Assembly (NCBI GenBank): GCA_013399855.1
Contig: VXAY01002918.1
Span: 35,766-99,765, forward strand
Length of the DNA stretch: 64,000 nucleotides
DNA from: Oxyruncus cristatus
Lineage: Eukaryota > Chordata > Aves > Passeriformes > Cotingidae
Direction of reading: 5' to 3'
The translations under genes were made by a program, and so were the position numbers. The stretch's first letter is position 1. Every line of letters starts with the position of its first letter. A model generated the notes under the pieces. It did no database searches and had not been told where the DNA came from. It worked only from the letters and a program-made list of their open reading frames with translations. Shown piece by piece: positions 46,901-59,800 of this stretch.

Positions 46901-49261
46901 GGGGTGTGAAATTGGTGCTTACAAAATACCTGGTACACTTCATGGCTTGTTTTTGAAAGCTGGCTCTTTACTGTGCCTGGGGAAACATGGGCCTGCATTC
47001 ACACTTGAAATCAAATGACAGAGGTCACACCTATTTGCCTAATTATTTACCCTAGTGTAAATTTTTTTCCAACAATGTTTTATTGAACTCATAAAATCTC
47101 AGAGTCATTAAAGTATGAATATTTTAGGACTCCCGCCTGCCAGTGAACACCTTTATCTGTTCCAGATGAAAGTTTTATATTGTTCCTTCTAATGCATGAG
47201 ATGTAGTAAAAAGAGAGCAAGATGGAATTCATCTTGAAATAAAATTTTTCATAGTTTTGTATGTATTGATGCATTTTGGTTTTTATTATAGCCATGAATA
47301 CTAAATCTCTGATTCCGCATTGCAAAAATAGTAATTGTTTTGCTTTTGATCTTGTCTTAGGTATTTTTGTTTGTTGGATGGAAAATTAATTCCTTGCCTA
47401 CAGTGCACTATTTTTTTTTGGCACTTTTATCGGAAGATGGATTTTAAAACTGCCACAGTCACCACATTCATTCCTCCTGAGATTTCAGTGAAATTAGGAA
47501 CAAGTTTGGTCATAGTAATGTGAATTTTTATGGCAAAATACAGACAATAACATTTGTCCCTTGTAATTTTCTCTTTAAATAGGGAAAAATATTCTTTTCT
47601 TCCCTCAGTGAAGAAAGACTTTCTGTTTAATTTAGAATTGCACCTCCAGAAATTGTGTTGAATAATATACAGTGTAGTTTTTCTGATGGTGTCGTCATGA
47701 TATTCGTGACATATTTTTGCCAATCTTCAGGATCTCAGGAGCTGCTAAATAGCTCTTTTTGTTCTGCATTAAGATCTGCTTTGTTCATCCTGCTCATCAT
47801 CAAAAATTAGGAGATTCAATCATTCTTTGTGCTTTTCTGCTGAACCTGGGATCTTTGAAATAACTTGAGACAAGTTAACTGAAAAGAAAATAAAATTAAA
47901 AGAAATTTTCTCATGTTGCTAATAATAAGACCTGCATTTTTCATAGTTATTATTTTAGAGCTGTATGTTTTCATAAAATCATAAAACAATTAGACACTGA
48001 TACAAAATGCTAATACAAAGCATATAAATATTTTTCCATCTGTTTTCAAAATCAGATTTTTTTTTCCTACGAGTAGTTCTTTGTATGGTATTTAACTCAA
48101 CTACACAATGATAGAAAGCCTAGATAATAATTATTGTTTCCTGCATGTGCTGTAGAGAGTGGTAATTTGACTGACAGTGAGAATGACATTGAGATGTTTG
48201 AGATTTTTCCAGGCCCAAACAGACTGTCTCACAAAGCGACCAATACACTATACTTAGTAATTTGTAAGCTTTTCAACTGTATTTCTTTAGTGCCTGTTTT
48301 TTTCTTGAACAAGTGATAATACACTAGTGAATAAATCTCCTGCTGAACCATCAACCTGCAGAATCTTTTGCAGACTGCAGTGTTTTTTCTATATTGATTA
48401 TTTTGTGCCTGTGTTTTACTTCAGCTGTGAGAAAAAAACAAAACTGGTATGTTTCCCTGTTTTGATTTGAGAGAATTCTGTGGTGTTTTTCTTTTTCTTA
48501 GAACACATACAAATCTAGGGGGAGATTTTCTTTTCTTACTCGGAGGATGAGAATTCTAGATGTGTAACAATTAAAGGTAAAAGTGAGCTTTGGTCAGTGT
48601 GCTGCTCCAGTGCTCTTTCTGGAGGGCTGTGGCTTTGGAAAACAGTTGAAGCTGGTAAAATTTTGGCCTTGATGTGGCTGCTCGCTCTGGAGCAGTTGGG
48701 GGCTGGGAGATCAAATGTTTTCCTCACTGTCTGCAGGTGAACAACTTCCCCAGACACATCCATCCCACTCTTGCCCTCTAGGACCACAATGCCAGTTCCT
48801 TTGTGAAAAAGGGGGGTCATGATCACTTAGCTCTCTGGAGAGACCTACTCCAAGCAGCTACTGACTTTGTCTGTGGGCAGAGTGTGCTCTGTCATCTGTA
48901 ATGTGTGGATGAATACTTTGCATGAAATCCAGTTCTGGCAGCTAAAGAAGAGCTTAAGGAAAGCAGTCAGCATTTATCTGTCATCAGAAGGAAAAATATG
49001 AATTAGCCTTAATTCTTAACACCCACATTAGTGAGAAAATTTAGTGTTTTTTAATTAGTGTTTTAACTTTAATCATAGGGAAATACACAGTTTTGATTTT
49101 TTTTTTTTTCCATTGTGAATTTCCTTAGGTACATTGTTGTTGCATACTTCCCTTTATTTGCCAATGTCATTGGTTTGCATGGGTGGGTCTCACATAATTT
49201 TTGTGCAAGACTTTCAACCTGATATCCTGGAACTGCGTTTTGATGAGATCACAACAACCAT

Positions 49262-51300
49262 GGAATCACAGAGTGGGTGAGGTTAGAAAGGACCACAGTG
49301 GATCATCTGGTCCAACCTCCCTGCTCAAGCAGGGTTGTCCTAGAGCACATGGCACAGGATTGCATATGAATGGTTCTTGAATATCTCCTGTGAGGGAGAC
49401 TCCACAACCTCTCTGGGCAACCTATGCCAGTTGTTGGTCAGCTGTACAGTAAAGTTTTTCTTCCTCAAGTTCAACTGGAACCTCCTGTGCATTAGTTTCT
49501 GCCCATTGTCTCTGGTCCTACTGCTCAGCACCACCAAGAAGAACACAAGCTCAGTTACTTATATACAGTGATGAGGTCCCTTCTCAGTCATCTCTTCTCA
49601 ATCCCAAATAGGACCAGCTCCCTCAGCCTTTCCTCATAAGAGAGATGCTGCAGTCTTCTTATTGTCTTCGTTACCCTCCACTGGTTGCTCCAGGAGCTCC
49701 TTATCTCTGTTGTACTGAGGAGCCCAGAACTGGACACAGCTGTCAGGTGAGGCCTCTCCAGGGCTGGGCAGAGGGGCAGGATCCCTTCCACGACCTGCTG
49801 GCAAAGCTCTTCCCAATGAACTCCAGGATACCGTTGGCCTTCTTGGCCAGAAGGACACACTGCTGGCTCATGGACAGCTTCCTGTCCAACAGGGCCCTCA
49901 GGTCCTTCTCTGCAGAGCTGCTTTGCAGCAGGTCAGCCCCCAGCCTGTGCTGGTCCAGTACATAACTGGGGTTATTCCTCCCCAGGTGCAGGACCCTGCA
50001 TTTGCCTTTGTTGGATTCCAGAAGGTTCCTCTCTGCCCATCCCTCCACCCTGTCGAGGTTCCTCTGAAGGGGTGCCCAGCACTCTGGGCTATCAGCCACT
50101 CCTACCAGCCTTGTGTTGTCAGCAAACCCGCTGAGGAGGCATCTGCCCCTTTGTCCAAGTCAGTGATGAATAAGTTAAACCCTACTGGTCCAAGTATAGA
50201 ACCTTGGGGGACATGACTAGTGACAGGCCTCCAACCAGACCCTGTGCCACTGATTACAACCCTCTGGGATCTGCTGTTCAGCCAGTGCTCAATCCAAATA
50301 ACTGCCCACTCATCCTGTCCACCCTTCCTGAGTTTGCTATGAGGATGCTGTGAGAGACAGTGTTGAAAGCCTTTCTTGAAGTCAAGGTAGACAATACCCA
50401 CTTCTCTCCCTTCATTCGTCCAGGTAGCTGTTTCATTGTACAAGGCAATCAAGTTGATCAAGCATGATTTACTTTTGGCGAATGCATGTTGACTACTCCT
50501 GATCGCCTTCTTGACTTCCTTGTGGATAAAGATGGCCTTCAGAATGAGGTATTCCGTCACCTTTCCAGGAATTGAGGTGAGGCTGACTGGTTAGTAGTTC
50601 TCTGGGTCCCCCTTCTTGCATTTTTTGAAGACTGGGGTGACATTTGCATTTTTCCAATCCTCAGGCAGCTCTCCTGATCACTACAGCCTTTCCAATGTGA
50701 TCAGGAGCTGCCTTGCTATGGTACTTAGGGATGGATCCTTTCAGGGAAGATGGACCTGTGGATGTCAGGTTTGCTAGGTGTTCTCCAACCCAGTCCTCTT
50801 TGACCAGAGGAAAGTCTTTCAACATTCCTTTACTCCAGTCTCCTTGGTCAGAGGTTTCTGAGGGCCCTTCTTTTCAATGAAGACCAATACAAAGAAAGCA
50901 TTCAGTAACACTGACTTCCCTGTGACTCCTCTTACCAAGATCCCTGCTCCATTTAGTAAGAGTCCCATGCTATCCTTCATTTTCCTTTTGTTGCTGATGT
51001 ATAAAGAAGCTATTCTTCTTGTCCTTGACATCCTTGACCAGATTTAACTCCAGATGGGCCTTGGCCTTCCTCATCTCATTTCTACTTACTCTGCAAACTC
51101 TCTGTGTTCATTCCAAGTGGCCTGACTGCTTCCATCTCCTGTGTATTTCCTGCTTAACGACTGAATAATGACAGGAGTTCCTTGTTAATCCTCACAAGTC
51201 TCTTGCCCCATTTGCCCCAGTTTCTTGCTTGTGCAGTCAAGAAGGAAATGTCTTTTTCTTGCCTCAGCATCTTCTCTTTTTGTGGCCAGAATCACCCTAT
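49262..51300 (-). mobile_element. CR1 LINE, about 2 kb, with decayed reverse transcriptase
   Basis: This is the longest CR1 here. On the minus strand, from high to low coordinates: non-coding or diverged sequence to about 50,570; then the reverse transcriptase part (50,102-50,560) with [26 protein letters not shown] (first catalytic Asp kept), [18 protein letters not shown] and VPQGSILGP. The expected [FA]ADD active-site box is lost where this frame ends. Next come CRVLHLGRNNPS, AEKDLRALLDRKLSMSQQC and KANGILEF (49,743-50,099), then LSYEERLREL (49,588-49,860), and the C-terminus with HRRFQLNLR and WHRLPREVVESPS (49,340-49,546). Frame changes separate these blocks, so it cannot move. The 51,000-51,300 end is assigned from its CR1-like order and is less certain. 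Confidence 0.92.
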
Positions 51301-53419
51301 TGAAATAGACTTTCTAGAAACTGCCTTGAAACAGCCTTAAAAGAGGCTGGAACCTGAAAAATTAAATGCAGGAATTTGAATCTGATCCTCAGGAGATAGA
51401 AATATGGAAATATTTTCCATGTATTAATTTTTTATGTGTCTTCTGAAAAAAGTATTGATCAACTGGGCTTCACAGCTTTTTTGGAAAATACAAAAATCAT
51501 AGGGACCCCCAGTGAATGAAGAACTTTTTCTGGCCTTTTATGACAACACCTTGCACAGTCAGTTGAAAGCATTTCTTCATTTTGGGTATATTTTGGTGTT
51601 CATAGACGTGCTTCATACTTCTATTCATAGTGTAAATTCCAGTATAATAACACTTTTGCTCCTCATGTCTGTTTTGTGTTGTTTGACATCTACTAAAACT
51701 CCCTCTCCCGGTTTTCAAATTTTCTTTTAGAACCTCCAATTTTATTCAAAGGTTGCTTCACACCAGGAAAAGATGCTAAATTTAGAGCTTGAAGAACACT
51801 TGAGGGAATGAGCATGGACCATTTATAAGGAAATCATCTGCACTTCAGCAGCACGTGTAAGAGGTTTAGATAATTAACTTGTTTCTAAGGTTTTGACCCT
51901 AATCAGGAAAAGAATTGTAGGAATCCCTTTTTGCTTCTTTACTAGGGCTGTGGGGCTCTAATATCACAGGGATTGTTATTGGTTAGCACAACTTTCCAAA
52001 ATCACCATGAAATACCTTATATAAGTTTCTCTCAAAGTGAAAACCTTCACACAATTATTTTTCATAAGGGAAAAGAGAGAGTCACTCCCAGAGGTCTCTT
52101 CCATATTTCTTCAACTCTCTAAAAGATTGTTGACCCAGTCTTTTAAGTGGAAAATAGAGAAGACGGAATTGCTTTAAAGGAATCAGAGCACACCATGCTG
52201 TTTTTTTATCAGAGTCTCTTTTTCCTCCAGTATTTTCTTTTCGTGTCAAGTCTTGTTCCCACTGTGCATCTTAGACAGCTTTGTGAGGCACAGCTTAATT
52301 GGAGTGAGAGTTGGTCAGGAGTATTTTTGGCAAAATGCATTTTCATCAGACTTTACCAAGTATGACTAAACTTCCAGAAAGGAAATTCGGTCTGATGGAT
52401 GTAGTCTCGTATTACGGTCACAAAAGAAGAGGCAACTGTACTTACTTCATATGCAGCGTGTGAGTTCAGACCTCACCTCATTAAATAACTACCTACAGAA
52501 ACTGAAATGCCTCTAACAGGAAAATATTAAGTGAAGCTCACTCCAGGACAGACAGAATGTGAGAGAATTTGGAGGTCTAACTTGAATGGTTGCGTCCTAA
52601 AGGCCGCATGATTGCTCTCATTGCTGGGGTGTGGGCTGTTCTGGATTGCTCCTTTAAGTAAGGTTTGAAAGGTCAGGTTGTTTCACTGCTGGACAGAGCA
52701 GAAAATTATTTGAATCCAAATCTCACAGCTGGGGTGGGCAGATGAATGGTTGCCAGGGAAATGTTTTCCCAGAAATTTTCCTAGTGCTTTTGGGATTTGT
52801 AAAGAAGGGTCTGTTCCCTGTGTAATAAACAAACCCTTTATCACACTGTACAGCATGAATAGCAGTGTACTTGGGGGAACTGATGCATTTGAACAGTTCT
52901 CTTCACTGAGATAAACCTGTGGAAACCTGCAGGACAACTGCAGATATAGCTTGTGCGGTAGGATGGTCTGCCCTGGAATGTGGTCAAGCAACTCTAACAA
53001 CGCCCTATTCAAGAGGCTATCAGTGCTGGGGTGAGAGAGAGTCCTCGCAGCTATGTCTTGCTAGTTTTGGTGTTGGATGATGCTACAACCAGTCTGACAC
53101 ATCAAACCCAAATTAACATCCTGACGGTGAGGCAACGTTTTTGCAGATAAACTGCTAAACTGACCTGGAGACATGTAACTTATGCTATGAAGTCCAATTC
53201 ACTGTCATATGATAGGTTCTTCTAACAAACCCTTTTTGGGGTGTATGTGTGGATATTCCTCCCTTGAGCAGGGGATGGCCCTCAAGGATACTCCTTGAGG
53301 CTGAGTGGAAGAGTTATGCCCACGGTTTTTGGTATAGGGGAGTTACATGAGCCTCTACTTAATAGTAATTTCTTTCTTTTTTTTTCTAGCTTTAATATAA
53401 TTGTTTTGGTACAGTGCAC
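51301..53419. other. Intergenic, no gene seen
   Basis: About 2.1 kb, unique-looking. A 109-codon minus-strand open frame (52,683-53,012) resembles nothing I know. Confidence 0.65.
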
Positions 53420-53498
53420 TATCCTATCCTATATCCTATCCTATCCTATCCTATCCCATCCTATCCTATCCCATCCTATCCCATCCCATCCTATCCTA
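53420..53498. repeat. Pentanucleotide satellite (CCTAT/CCCAT)n
   Basis: About 15 tandem five-base units, mostly CCTAT with several CCCAT variants and one unit with an extra AT. Variant units cluster towards the 3' end, which suggests local copying of mutated units. Confidence 0.95.
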
Positions 53499-53553
53499 GT
53501 AGTTCTAGCTTCTATACTGTGTAGTAAATAATTCTGATTAAGATCTTTTTTTC

Positions 53554-53591
53554 TATATTAGAAAGAAATTCTTATATTAGAAAGAAATTCT
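53554..53591. repeat. 19-bp tandem duplication at CR1 junction
   Basis: TATATTAGAAAGAAATTCT occurs twice in direct succession (53,554-53,572 and 53,573-53,591). The second half of the unit is CR1 sequence, so the duplication spans the 5' junction of the CR1 copy that follows. Confidence 0.9.
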
Positions 53592-53785
53592 TTACAGAGA
53601 GAGTAATCAGTCATTGGAATGGGCTGCCCAGGGAAGTGGTGGATTCTCCATCCATGGAGGTTTTCAAGATGAGGCTGGACATGGCACTTAGTTCCATAGT
53701 CCAGTAGCCGCGGTGGTGTTGGATCAAGGGTTGGACTTGATGATCTCAGAGGTCCTTTCCAACCCGTATGATTCTATGATTCTAA
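53581..53785 (+). mobile_element. CR1 LINE, 5'-truncated 3' end
   Basis: The GAAATTCTTTACAGAGAG, GGGCTGCCCAGGGAAGTGG, GGGTTGGACTTGATGATCTC and GGTCCTTTCCAACCC blocks, then ATGATTCTATGATTCTA, are the conserved CR1 C-terminal and 3' UTR order. The copy is about 205 bp and little diverged, so probably fairly young. Confidence 0.92.
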
Positions 53786-56099
53786 TAATTTGTCACCATA
53801 AATTGGGGTTTTTTATGTAAATATACCTGGTTTGCCATCTTTAGTGCTGCAGGACAAAGTCGTACTTGGAACTGTTGCAAAGCCTGGGGCTGAGATTGGA
53901 TCCAGCCACAGCCAGGCTCCTCTCAGGAGTTTGGAAAGCCAGGGGGTCCTTTCTGCACCCTGTGACTCAATGGGAGGGCTTCTCTAATAAACTTTGTCTG
54001 AAGCTCCCACTCCCACTCATGACATCCTGCCATTCTTCAGTGATTTGTAAATGAAGCTGTGGTCTTCACCTTTCAGGCACACTGAGTTTCAGAAGAGTTC
54101 TCAGTTTCCATTATTCGGTGCATGAGTGTTAGTGATCTGTCTGTTAGTGATCTGTCTGTTAGTGATCTTCTACTCACACCTCATTTTGGGACTTGACTCC
54201 TTCTGGCCATTAGACTACCAAGTTATCTGATTAGCCAATCAAGTATTTGGTATGCACTGAGCCCAACTGTTTTGCTCAGATATAGTTTTATTCCTCTTCA
54301 CATTATTGCACATGGAACAATCCCAGCTGTTTTCCATCTCTTCTCACTGTGTTCATCCTGTGCGTTATCTAGCTCAGTTTTTATTTCTGGAGCTTTGCTG
54401 AACCTTTAGCAGAAGTGTATACTGCAGAATATGTTGAAACAGTCCAGTTCAAACCCACTTTTTCTTGTATTTGGTACCCACAAGTTGAGGTCACAGCTCC
54501 TCAGGCTGTGGAGTTTGTGGCTGCAGCTCACAGTGCTTGATACTGACAGGTGGGATCAAAACTGCTTCTGGAGTGTTTCCTATGTTTCTACTTCTAGGGC
54601 TGTGATAGTGCAGAGAAAACAAATAAGGAGCTAATACAGCCTAAAAAGCTTATAAATTAAATTATTTTTTGTAATCTGTGCCTTTGGAGCCACACACTAT
54701 CCTTGGGGTTTGTACTGTCAGACAAGTTATGCACATACAAATAATGTGTTTACTTTCTGCATATAAAAGGATGCGTATGGAACAAGTTTGGAAATCTGGA
54801 GTGGTTGAAATTGAATGGGATTGTTCTGAATAATTCAGATTATTTTACTTCCAGTGAATTCACAACTACCATTCCTTGGGAGACTTGCCAGCTTCAAAGG
54901 AAATACAAATGACTATAAATTTATTCGTCTTGAGATGAAGCATCTAAAAGACTGACTCACCAGTGTGAAAAACAATTCCGACCAGTAAATCTGGAGGTTG
55001 TCCAGCCAATATGAAACAATAGACTGGTCCTAGAAAACCTTCCAAACATTTTTTTTTTTTTTTTTGCTCAGAGACTGAAACTCTTTTATGCTGCCCCAGG
55101 GAAAGTATATCATCTTTTACAAAACACAGACAGTAAATAATATTCTTTTTGCTCCATAAAAATCTTGAAATCTGGGATTATAGCCATTTTACACTGAGAT
55201 AAACCCTTGGTCTTCCAAGATTCCTTTTTCTGCAGAAAAAAAAAAAAAAAAAAGTCTTCTGGAAGAGAGCACTAAAGTAGCATATGAGAAACCCAGGTGT
55301 TATCCTGCTCTTCTTGACTGAGGCCAGGAATTCATACCCTGCTCTGCCAAGTCCAGGTAGATGCTCTGACCAGCTGCCTGTTCTGGACCCAGTAGCTACT
55401 GCTTTGAGTACCCAATCCATCTGGGATCTGGGAGGCATTTTGGTCTGTAACCTCTATTTGTATGTCCTCGTGAAAGAGCAGATAAAAGAATTCCCAGACA
55501 GCTCCATGTTTGACGGTGATGCTGTTCCAGCAAAGAACTTAACCATGTGTGCAAAGCTTAACCCTCAGAGAGTCTGGAGTTCTACCATCCATGGGGAACG
55601 TTGTGCTGTCGTATGTAACACAAGTACTGCAGAATGTATTGCAGATATTTTACAAACAATACAGTTCAGACTATACGCTAAACAATTTGGAACCTAGGAG
55701 CACGAGGGTTGGAGATGCTCTGACAGCATATTGTGTGATAAATATGATATTTAATTATTCTTTGGGTTTGAAGACTTCAGCTAACAAAGTCTCGTTCTGT
55801 AATTTTTTAGCTGACCTCTTATGGGCATAAAGACCAGTTTGTCATTACAATATCAACCGCATTTAGTACTGTAATGGAGGAAATGGCTGCCAGAGGGTGG
55901 GGAAAAGAGTGCAGTTTCCCAGTCAATGGCCTGGCATCACCATCTGAAGACTGGGAAGGTGCTGGATGCCTGGCTTGGGCTTGTTGTTCCTAACCGTGCC
56001 ACTGTTAGCAGTACTGTTTTTAAAATTTTTAAGTCTTTCTGTTTAAAACAGAATAAGAGATCAATTGACTCGGTTCTTTGTTTTATTCCTGAACATGAA
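53786..56099. other. Intergenic, no gene seen
   Basis: About 2.3 kb. It holds a 15-bp triple repeat (54,127-54,168), a T17 run (55,049-55,065) and an A18 run (55,236-55,253). A 137-codon open frame at 55,284-55,697 on the + strand is the longest here outside repeats but is unrecognised. Confidence 0.65.
54127..54168. repeat. 15-bp tandem repeat, nearly three copies
   Basis: The unit TGTTAGTGATCTGTC is repeated at 54,127, 54,142 and 54,157, the last copy being incomplete. Copies are identical, so the array is recent. Confidence 0.95.
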
Positions 56100-56845
56100 A
56101 ACATACAATGGTTTGAGTTGGAAGGGATCTTAAAAATCATCTGCTTCGACCCCCCTGCCATGACCAGCGGACAATTTCTCTGGGCAACCTCTTCCAGGGG
56201 CCTCACCACCCACACAGTAATGAATTTTTTCCCAATAACTAATCTAAATTTACTCTCTTCCACTGTGAAGCCATTATCACTCCATGCCTTTGTAAAACAT
56301 CCGTCTCCATCTTTCTTGTAGGACTCTTTTAGGTACTGGAAGGCTGCTGTGTGGGCCTTCTCTTCTCCAGGCTGAACAGCCCCATCTCTCTCAGCCTGCC
56401 CTCGTAAGAGAGGTGCTCTAATGCTCTGAACATCTTTGTGGCCCTCCTCTGGACTCACTCCAAAAGGTATAAATCCTTCTAATGTTGCAGACCCCAGGGC
56501 TGGATGCAGCACTCCGGGTGGGGTTTCACCATAGCAGAGCAGAGCAGAGTAGAGCAGAGCAGAGGGGAAGAACCTCCTATGTCACCCTGCTGCCCACACT
56601 GCTTTTGCTGTGGAACAGGATGCAATTGGTTTTCTGGGCTGCAAGTACACTCTGCTGGGTCATGTCCAGCTTTTCATCCCCTAGCACCCCAAATTCCTTC
56701 TCCTCAGGGCTGCTTTCAGAGTCCATTCTCCAGCCAGCCTGCATTTGTATATGAGGTTTGTGCATGTCCCAGGTGCAGGACCTTACACTTGGCCTTGCTG
56801 AACTTCGTGAGCTTTGCATTGACCCACCTCTCAAGCCTGATGACT
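56100..56845 (-). mobile_element. CR1 LINE, truncated, ORF2 C-terminal part
   Basis: The + strand starts with an ACAATGGTTTGAGTTGGAAGG block (minus-strand CR1 3' end). Minus-strand frames show EKEFGVLGDEKLDMTQQSVL and AAQKTNCILF, plus [12 protein letters not shown]. Stops and frameshifts occur, and an inserted five-base repeat lies within the former coding part. The copy is inactive. Confidence 0.9.
56533..56565. repeat. Five-base AGAGC repeat expanded inside a CR1 copy
   Basis: About six AGAGC/AGAGT units sit where CR1 normally has a single AGAGC-like stretch (antisense of the CSALV region). It is a local expansion after insertion. Confidence 0.85.
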
Positions 56846-59800
56846 GTAACTGAGAGTCATGAGAGAGGAAAGCAAAATGCTTGGTGACCCATTCCATTAT
56901 GCTTAAATAAGCCTGGAAATGGAAAATGTTCTGTGTTGGGTTTTTCACAGTAGTGAAAGGAGACACCTCCATGAGTGAGAGCTAGCTGCCTAGCTCTTCT
57001 TCCTATTATGGAGAGCAAATCTTGGTTTATTAAATACTGCAACAAGTCGTCTTGATGAGATGGCAACTCTTTCTTGGGATGGTTTGGACACAAACTTAGC
57101 CCATTCGGATTACGTGCTGATGTCAAAGCTGACAGCTGTGCTGATGCAGTGACTGTATATGCCAGGGATGACATTGACCTTTCAACGCTGTCAAGCCTAC
57201 TCGCTGACTTAAAGACAAGAATGTGGACAGGGGTTGGAAAATCTGCTAAGGGGGGAGAATAAATTCAGAATTAGCATGAATAAAACCTAAGCAGAACCTC
57301 TCTGTTAGGCAGAACAGAAGAGAAAGACGGAAACCAGTCTGAGAAAGACCCAGAATGTAAAAAGGTTTACTGTTCCCATTTTTAGTTGCCAAAATGCCTT
57401 TCTTCTAACAGTGATTTAACATAATTAAAAAATAATCAGGTGCAAAGTGACATGTCCTATTGGATGAAAATCCTCCTTATGCAGATATTTTTTGTGCACT
57501 TAAGACAGGCCAGATGTACGGGCGAAGAAGATACTGGAAAAAAAATAAAACCAAAGAACAGTTCTACACCGAAACTTGATGTCAGCCAGAATTCCTTGTT
57601 TATTCCTAATTTCCATGTTCAATACTTCCAATTTACAAGTAAAAAGATACATTTTATTTCCCTCCAGGACAGCAGGACATGTTTATCCTGGATACAAAGT
57701 TGATTTCTCTGTACTCCACCCGTCACTGCCACTTGTACCCTGCAAGCAGTTTAGGTAACACCGACTATTCAGTTACTGCGTCTGGGGTCTTCAATATGAT
57801 CTTTACGGACCATATTCAGCCCTCTACTGAGCATGCAAGTATAATTCCCTGGATTTAGTAATGCTCAGAGAGGAGTGAATGCTAATGAATGCAACTGGGA
57901 TGCCCTCTGTGGGGCCTGGTGGAGTGAAATGCTTGTTGCCAAAGTCGGTAAACGCGACCAGCTTCAGCAAAATTCAAACTCAAAACATGTATTTTATGTC
58001 GCATAATTAACTTTTTTTCCCCAAAAACTTTTTCACCGATACCTGAAATGTAGATTGAATGTGTGCTGGGAGATTTTACTTTTTACTATTTATTTTAAAC
58101 CCTTAGTTTAACTGTGCTGGCAAGCACAGTTGGCAAGCTGGCAAGCTCCTGAATACTTGGGCCCTAAATTATATAAGTTTTTCAGAGTTTTACCTGTCTT
58201 TGTGCAACTTTGCTGCCAGGTAGCTGTAGAGACCACACTGTAGTGTGCAATCACTCGTTTACTTCCTGCTTTTTATGCCCAGCTGGTGCTGGCAGGGTGG
58301 TGTGAGCTGCTGTCTGAACTCGTTATGTTATGCAAAAGGAGTGGTGTTGAACAGCTGAACTTGTGCTGCACCACTTCTTATCTGAAAGCCTTGTGCTCAC
58401 TGCAGGGACAAGTCGAACAGAGGCATTAAAACTGTTTGCTTGGTTCTTCATGCCTCCATTTTCTGCCTCAAATATTTCCTCCAGCCAAATGCCCATCCCA
58501 GTCGTTGCTTCTGAACCTTGGAATGCAGCTCCCCAGGCCTGGTCTGGTATCCCCAGGGCCAGCCAACATATTCTCTTGCAATGACACCATCCCTACTCCT
58601 TCTCCCACAAGCAATTTGCCTTTTGTGCCAAGGGAAAAGTGGCTTGGGTCAGATTATTCACATGTTGCAAATTTTGCGATGTGGTTCCTTTTTTTTGGAA
58701 GTGTAGGGTGGTTTATTCTGTTGACGTGGTATTTGAACGTTTAATTTATTTCTCAAATGGATACAGTTTGTCATCAGAGGGTTTGCACACACTTCCTAAC
58801 TCCCTGTTTTTCTAGGCAAGCTGAACCTGAACTGCCACATGACAAAAATGTGAAAGCTTTTGAGTGTGAAATTCCTACTCTGATGTGCAAGCAGGTGTAT
58901 AACTGAATCCACAATTTGCAGTTTTAACTAAGTAATTTGGACAGTAGCCTTGCATGGAATTTTTTAATTTCTACCTTGAACTCGTTATGATACAAGCTGA
59001 AATGTACTTCTCTTCAGAATGTTGCTTAAAAGCCCGATTCTAAATGTGCACCTCATCATACTGGGTACACAATCACCAGTGTTGCCCAATATTTTGCATA
59101 CCAACAGCTATATAAATCAAATTATCACCTTTACTAAATTTGGATTAAAGGTTAATTACAGCTATTTTAGCAGTGCTGAGTGCAGCTGCCTGATTTGGGC
59201 GAAGCTACGGAAAAATACTGTCTGCTGTGGTATTTACTTTCCCTTGCTTTGATTTTACATCAACTTCTTAAATATTGTACTGAAACATATCTGACATGCA
59301 AATATTTTCCAACTAAATGTGCTCAGGCATTAAATGATTTGTTTGAAGTGTTATGACATTGATGTTAGAATCTTTCAGTCTTTACATGTTATTTAGACAC
59401 AATTCCCAATCCCTGGGCAATTCTTCATTATAGTCAACTATTAGAGCAGTTCGTGTATGCCTTTTCTACCATCAGGCTTAGTTTGAATAGCAAATGGTTT
59501 CTCTAGCAAAGATGAGAGATTTTGATGCCAAAGCAGAGCATTAACTGGATCCAGCTATATGAGCAAAGAACAGGCTTATGTAAGCAGTAGAGAATGCCAA
59601 GGAGGGGAATAAAACTGCGATTCCTGGTCTCCACAGTTAATTAGATAGTTAGGCCTAAAATAGAAAGCACCATCTAACACTGCTCAGCAGTAAACCCTAT
59701 CCTAAAACTGGGGTCAATCCTATGTAATGAGAAAAAAAAAATACAGAGGTAATTTCCTTTAAATTAGTGGATAGGACCTTCAGTAGGGTACATCCTGAAG

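Larger units (their letters stand above)
37722..49261. other. Long intergenic stretch, no gene seen
   Basis: About 11.5 kb of AT-rich DNA. Notable items are an AT-repeat palindrome at 38,100-38,130, a short GAT run at about 43,961-43,981 and a CTCF-like site at 41,084. Open frames up to 152 codons (43,639-44,097 on +) and 141 codons (38,563-38,988 on -) match no family I know and show no splice or homology support. Confidence 0.6.

Noticed and set aside
53420..53498. Regular repeats resembling a CRISPR array
   Set aside because: The units are five bases long with no spacers; it is a simple satellite in a vertebrate genome.
55284..55697. 137-codon + strand open frame outside repeats
   Set aside because: I could not link it to any family, promoter or splice site. 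A transcript or conservation signal would change this.
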